Made by a program: the position numbers and the translations under genes. A DNA stretch of 56,255 bases from Ardenticatenales bacterium (GTDB lineage: Bacteria > Chloroflexota > Anaerolineae > Promineifilales > Promineifilaceae). The notes beneath the pieces were generated by a model. The model worked only from the letters and a program-made list of their open reading frames with translations, did no database searches and had not been told where the DNA came from. Every line of letters begins with the position of its first letter. Within the stretch, counting starts at the first letter, position 1. Below are positions 54,271-56,255 of the stretch, one piece after another. The stretch lies in contig JACKBM010000045.1 in assembly GCA_020634575.1 (NCBI GenBank), positions 1 to 56,255 on the forward strand, written 5' to 3'.

Positions 54271-55092
54271 CTAGCCCTTCAGATGAACCACCGTCTCCGT
54301 TAACTGCCGATTGGGGATGATAATCCGTTCACCTTCAGACACATGGATCTCCGTGTTCAGGGTGCCAATCCCTTCAATCGTCCCCTCAACACCTTCGACC
54401 ATCACCCGGTCACCTAACTGAAATGTGTCGCGAGCGTAGTAGCCGGCCAACGCATTGCGGGCAACTTCGCGCCCACCCAATCCAAAGGCCAGGGCGATGC
54501 CGGCAAAGCTGAGGCCAAGCAAAATGACAAAGATCTCGTTGAGCAGGGTTACGTCCAGCCCGATCTGTTCCAGAACGATGATGAAAACGACACCCAGAAG
54601 CAGCACACGTACGGCATTGCCCAAGGTCTCATGAAACTCAATGCCCATACCCGCCATCGTCGCCTGTACCATGCGCGCCACAAATTGCACAGCCAGCGCC
54701 CCGGCCACCAGCGTGATCAGGGCGGCCAACAGCGTGGGTAGGAAGCCAATCAGGCGCTGCAAAGGTTCCGTAGCTACCGACAGGCCGATTCGTTCCAGAG
54801 AGGCCAGCAAGAAGTTGAGGAAGATGAGCCAGAAGATGAATTGACTCAGCATCTCAGACGGATCCTTGTTGATGCCGGCCTGGCGCATACCATTCAAAAT
54901 CCCGGCTCGATCCAGCATAGTGGCCAGCCCCAGGCGCCCAGCCAGGCGGCCAATCACCAGGCTGATGAGCTTGGACAACAGCCAGCCCACCACCAGAATG
55001 AGCAGCCCCGCCAGGAAATCCGGCGCAAAACCCACCATGCGCGCCCAAAGATCGCCCAGGAAACTAAGAAAACCCGTTAACGTCTCACCCAT
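54271..55092 (-). CDS. Small-conductance mechanosensitive channel (MscS family) in an ECF sigma operon
   Basis: From ATG 55092, with GGAG 6 bp upstream, the protein has 273 residues; ATG 55098 two codons earlier touches that site and is less likely. Helices lie near residues 20-45, 77-105, 112-140 and 160-210. They include the TM-helix repeat pattern LLILVVGWLLSKLISLVI and the pore-like ILLGLSFAGIALAFGLGGRE. A beta domain with DTFQLGDRVMVEGVEGTIEGI and IIPNRQLTETVV completes it. It releases solutes under membrane tension. Its start overlaps the stop of the anti-sigma gene by 8 bp, so translation is coupled and the channel belongs to the sigma factor operon. Confidence 0.9.
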   Translation of the reverse strand: MGETLTGFLSFLGDLWARMVGFAPDFLAGLLILVVGWLLSKLISLVIGRLAGRLGLATMLDRAGILNGMRQAGINKDPSEMLSQFIFWLIFLNFLLASLERIGLSVATEPLQRLIGFLPTLLAALITLVAGALAVQFVARMVQATMAGMGIEFHETLGNAVRVLLLGVVFIIVLEQIGLDVTLLNEIFVILLGLSFAGIALAFGLGGREVARNALAGYYARDTFQLGDRVMVEGVEGTIEGIGTLNTEIHVSEGERIIIPNRQLTETVVHLKG

Positions 55093-55441
55093 TTTCATCT
55101 CCTGTCTGCCGTCGTTTCTGTCTTGGGGTAAGGATGGGGCGTAAAAACGCCCAAACAACACTCAAAAAGCCGGCCGTGCCAAAACGAATAGCCCGTCCAC
55201 CCAGGTCGGAACGCTGTAAGCTGCTAAAAAAGCGCCTTTCAAGACGTCGCTGCCGTTCATGAGACATCTCTTCCGGCGGTGCCAGCTCTTCACCATCCAG
55301 CTGTTCCGACCACAAATTATCGACATATTGCAGCGCTGCTTCGTTTTCTTCCAGCAAGCGCAAAACCTGTTCTACTTCTGCTTCGTCGAGCGTACCGGCG
55401 ACAAACGCTTCTAGCTGTTCCTGATCAAACGGCTGTGCCAT
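55085..55441 (-). CDS. Putative anti-sigma factor (118 aa)
   Basis: This 118-residue protein lies between the ECF sigma gene, whose stop it overlaps by 1 bp (TGATG), and the MscS gene, which it overlaps by 8 bp. The N-terminal half is acidic and helical (FDQEQLEAFVAGTLDEAEVE, VLRLLEENEAALQYVDNLW), as in anti-sigma domains that wrap around region 2/4 of the sigma factor. The zinc-binding HisCys2 motif of ZAS proteins is missing. A single weak hydrophobic segment (FGTAGFLSVVWAFLRPIL, about 87-104) may insert into the membrane, followed by a basic tail. The role is assigned mainly from position and the acidic helices. Confidence 0.7.
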   Translation of the reverse strand: MAQPFDQEQLEAFVAGTLDEAEVEQVLRLLEENEAALQYVDNLWSEQLDGEELAPPEEMSHERQRRLERRFFSSLQRSDLGGRAIRFGTAGFLSVVWAFLRPILTPRQKRRQTGDENG

Positions 55442-56043
55442 CAGTCACCCTCCTCGCCCGCAACCTGCACAAAGGAAACTTTGAGCGCCAGCCGGGCCCG
55501 CTGCACCCGCATCTTGGCCGCACTGAGCCCGATTTCCAGATGTTCAGCGATTTCCGCATAGCCCCAATCCTCTACGTCTTTCAAATAAATCACTTCATAC
55601 TCTTCAGGCCGCAATGTCTGCAGCGCTTCCGTTAGTTGCTCACTCAGGCTGATCTGGGCATAGGCCGCCTCTACCGACTGTGATTTGGGCGCCGGTAGGT
55701 AATCGGACATCTCTTGCAGGTCCGCTTCGCTGTCACGCGGACGCCGCGAGCGGCGCCGGATTTCGTTCTGCGCTGAGTTGATGGCGATACGATTGATCCA
55801 GGTCTTGAAGCTCGAGCGGCCCTCGAACCCCTTGAGATTCCGATACGCCTTGAGAAAGACGTCCTGGGTCAGATCTTCCGCATCTTCACCATTGCGAAAA
55901 AAGCTGTAGCAGGTGCGGTACACCATCCGTTGGTGCCGGCGCCACAACTCGCGAAATGGACGATCATCCCGGTTACCGCGGGCAACCGCAGCGACAACCA
56001 GTTCATCATCCGTAAGCTCGCTCAGAATAGGGCTGGAGGACAT
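55441..56043 (-). CDS. RNA polymerase ECF sigma factor
   Basis: This 200-residue sigma factor has region 2 with DAEDLTQDVFLKAYRNL and FEGRSSFKTWINRIAINSAQ, typical of ECF sigma-70 proteins. Region 4 is visible as LRPEEYEVIYLKDVEDWGYA followed by EIAEHLEIGLSAAKMRVQRA, a helix-turn-helix that binds the -35 element. Region 3 is missing, as expected. It is first in a tight operon with an anti-sigma-like gene and an MscS channel, so an envelope or osmotic stimulus is a reasonable guess. The ribosome site before ATG 56043 is weak. No obvious ECF promoter could be identified in the 212 bp upstream. Confidence 0.92.
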   Translation of the reverse strand: MSSSPILSELTDDELVVAAVARGNRDDRPFRELWRRHQRMVYRTCYSFFRNGEDAEDLTQDVFLKAYRNLKGFEGRSSFKTWINRIAINSAQNEIRRRSRRPRDSEADLQEMSDYLPAPKSQSVEAAYAQISLSEQLTEALQTLRPEEYEVIYLKDVEDWGYAEIAEHLEIGLSAAKMRVQRARLALKVSFVQVAGEEGD

Positions 56044-56255
56044 AGCCAGGGCGGAAAATCCGTGAAAACATTAGCAGCGGACGCCCTTCAAGCCTCCGCT
56101 GAAACAACAAAACATTCTACTTTTTAGCGGTCCCGATCAGGCTGGAACCCGCTGGCTATTATTCCCTAAATCGCCCCAGTTGACTACCTGACAGCTTCTA
56201 GAAAATGGTTCATCCTCCCGACTAGCCGGCTGGTGCGCAACCCAGGCGACCAGGC
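56044..56255. other. Upstream region of the ECF sigma gene, to window end
   Basis: The 212 bp contain a short ATCCGTG-type fragment (56056-56064, AATCCGTGA) and AT-richer DNA around 56100-56170. No gene with recognisable coding signature is seen. The sigma operon promoter should lie here but no clear -35/-10 pair stands out. Confidence 0.5.

Overview
The window is about 56 kb of GC-rich bacterial chromosome with dense genes on both strands. I see no rRNA, tRNA, transposase, CRISPR array or phage gene. Several traits suggest a Chloroflexota (Anaerolineae-like) genome: a BTAD/NB-ARC/TPR regulator, two CSLREAI-type beta-helix surface proteins, a Thr/Pro linker ending in an FLPIVR-like C-terminus, a subtilase with a YWAGGT tail, and a large membrane Ser/Thr kinase. 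This placement is inference; no marker gene is present. The decamer ACCGGCCGGT recurs at least two dozen times by eye, mostly inside genes, and looks like a genome-wide iterated palindrome.

Layout. 1-9.2 kb: the end of a sulfotransferase, a minus-strand cluster (small protein, membrane protein, blue-copper cupredoxin), a divergent SARP/BTAD-NB-ARC-TPR regulator, and a 1327-residue CSLREAI surface protein. Two sites of identical design (heptamer, 4 bp, heptamer, 7 bp, -10 box) face the cupredoxin cluster and the surface-protein gene. They match the known operator design of SARP regulators and suggest a local regulon. 9.2-25.5 kb: small membrane proteins, two lipoproteins flanking a PknB-type kinase with a duplicated extracellular sensor, a REC-PAS-histidine kinase, a TPR protein, a NarL-type kinase/regulator pair split by a membrane protein, an HD phosphohydrolase and a DUF4332 protein. 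25.5-39.8 kb: a PH-domain protein, a dienoyl-CoA isomerase, an ABC exporter pair, the secreted subtilase, an MscS channel, a second CSLREAI protein and a fused indolepyruvate:ferredoxin oxidoreductase. The MscS and oxidoreductase genes carry nearly identical 25-bp promoter-like boxes.

39.8-46.1 kb: M20 dipeptidase, threonine/serine dehydratase, VOC protein, GNAT, and a rifampin-phosphotransferase-like dikinase behind a good promoter overlapped by a DtxR-like palindrome. 46.1-53.0 kb (minus strand): a molybdoenzyme operon (ferredoxin-NrfD fusion, catalytic subunit, TorD chaperone) and a lipoprotein M14-type peptidase. 53.1-56.0 kb: an arsR-like repressor with an operator on its own start codon, an aquaglyceroporin, and a tightly overlapped ECF sigma / anti-sigma / MscS operon.

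Small palindromes shape the intergenic DNA: tandem CCCGTCGGG arrays, a perfect 15-bp hairpin, an inverted repeat around the dehydratase start codon, an 18-bp palindrome shared by two convergent stop codons, and ATCCGTG-type dispersed repeats. All functions come from motif recognition by eye; no database search was run.
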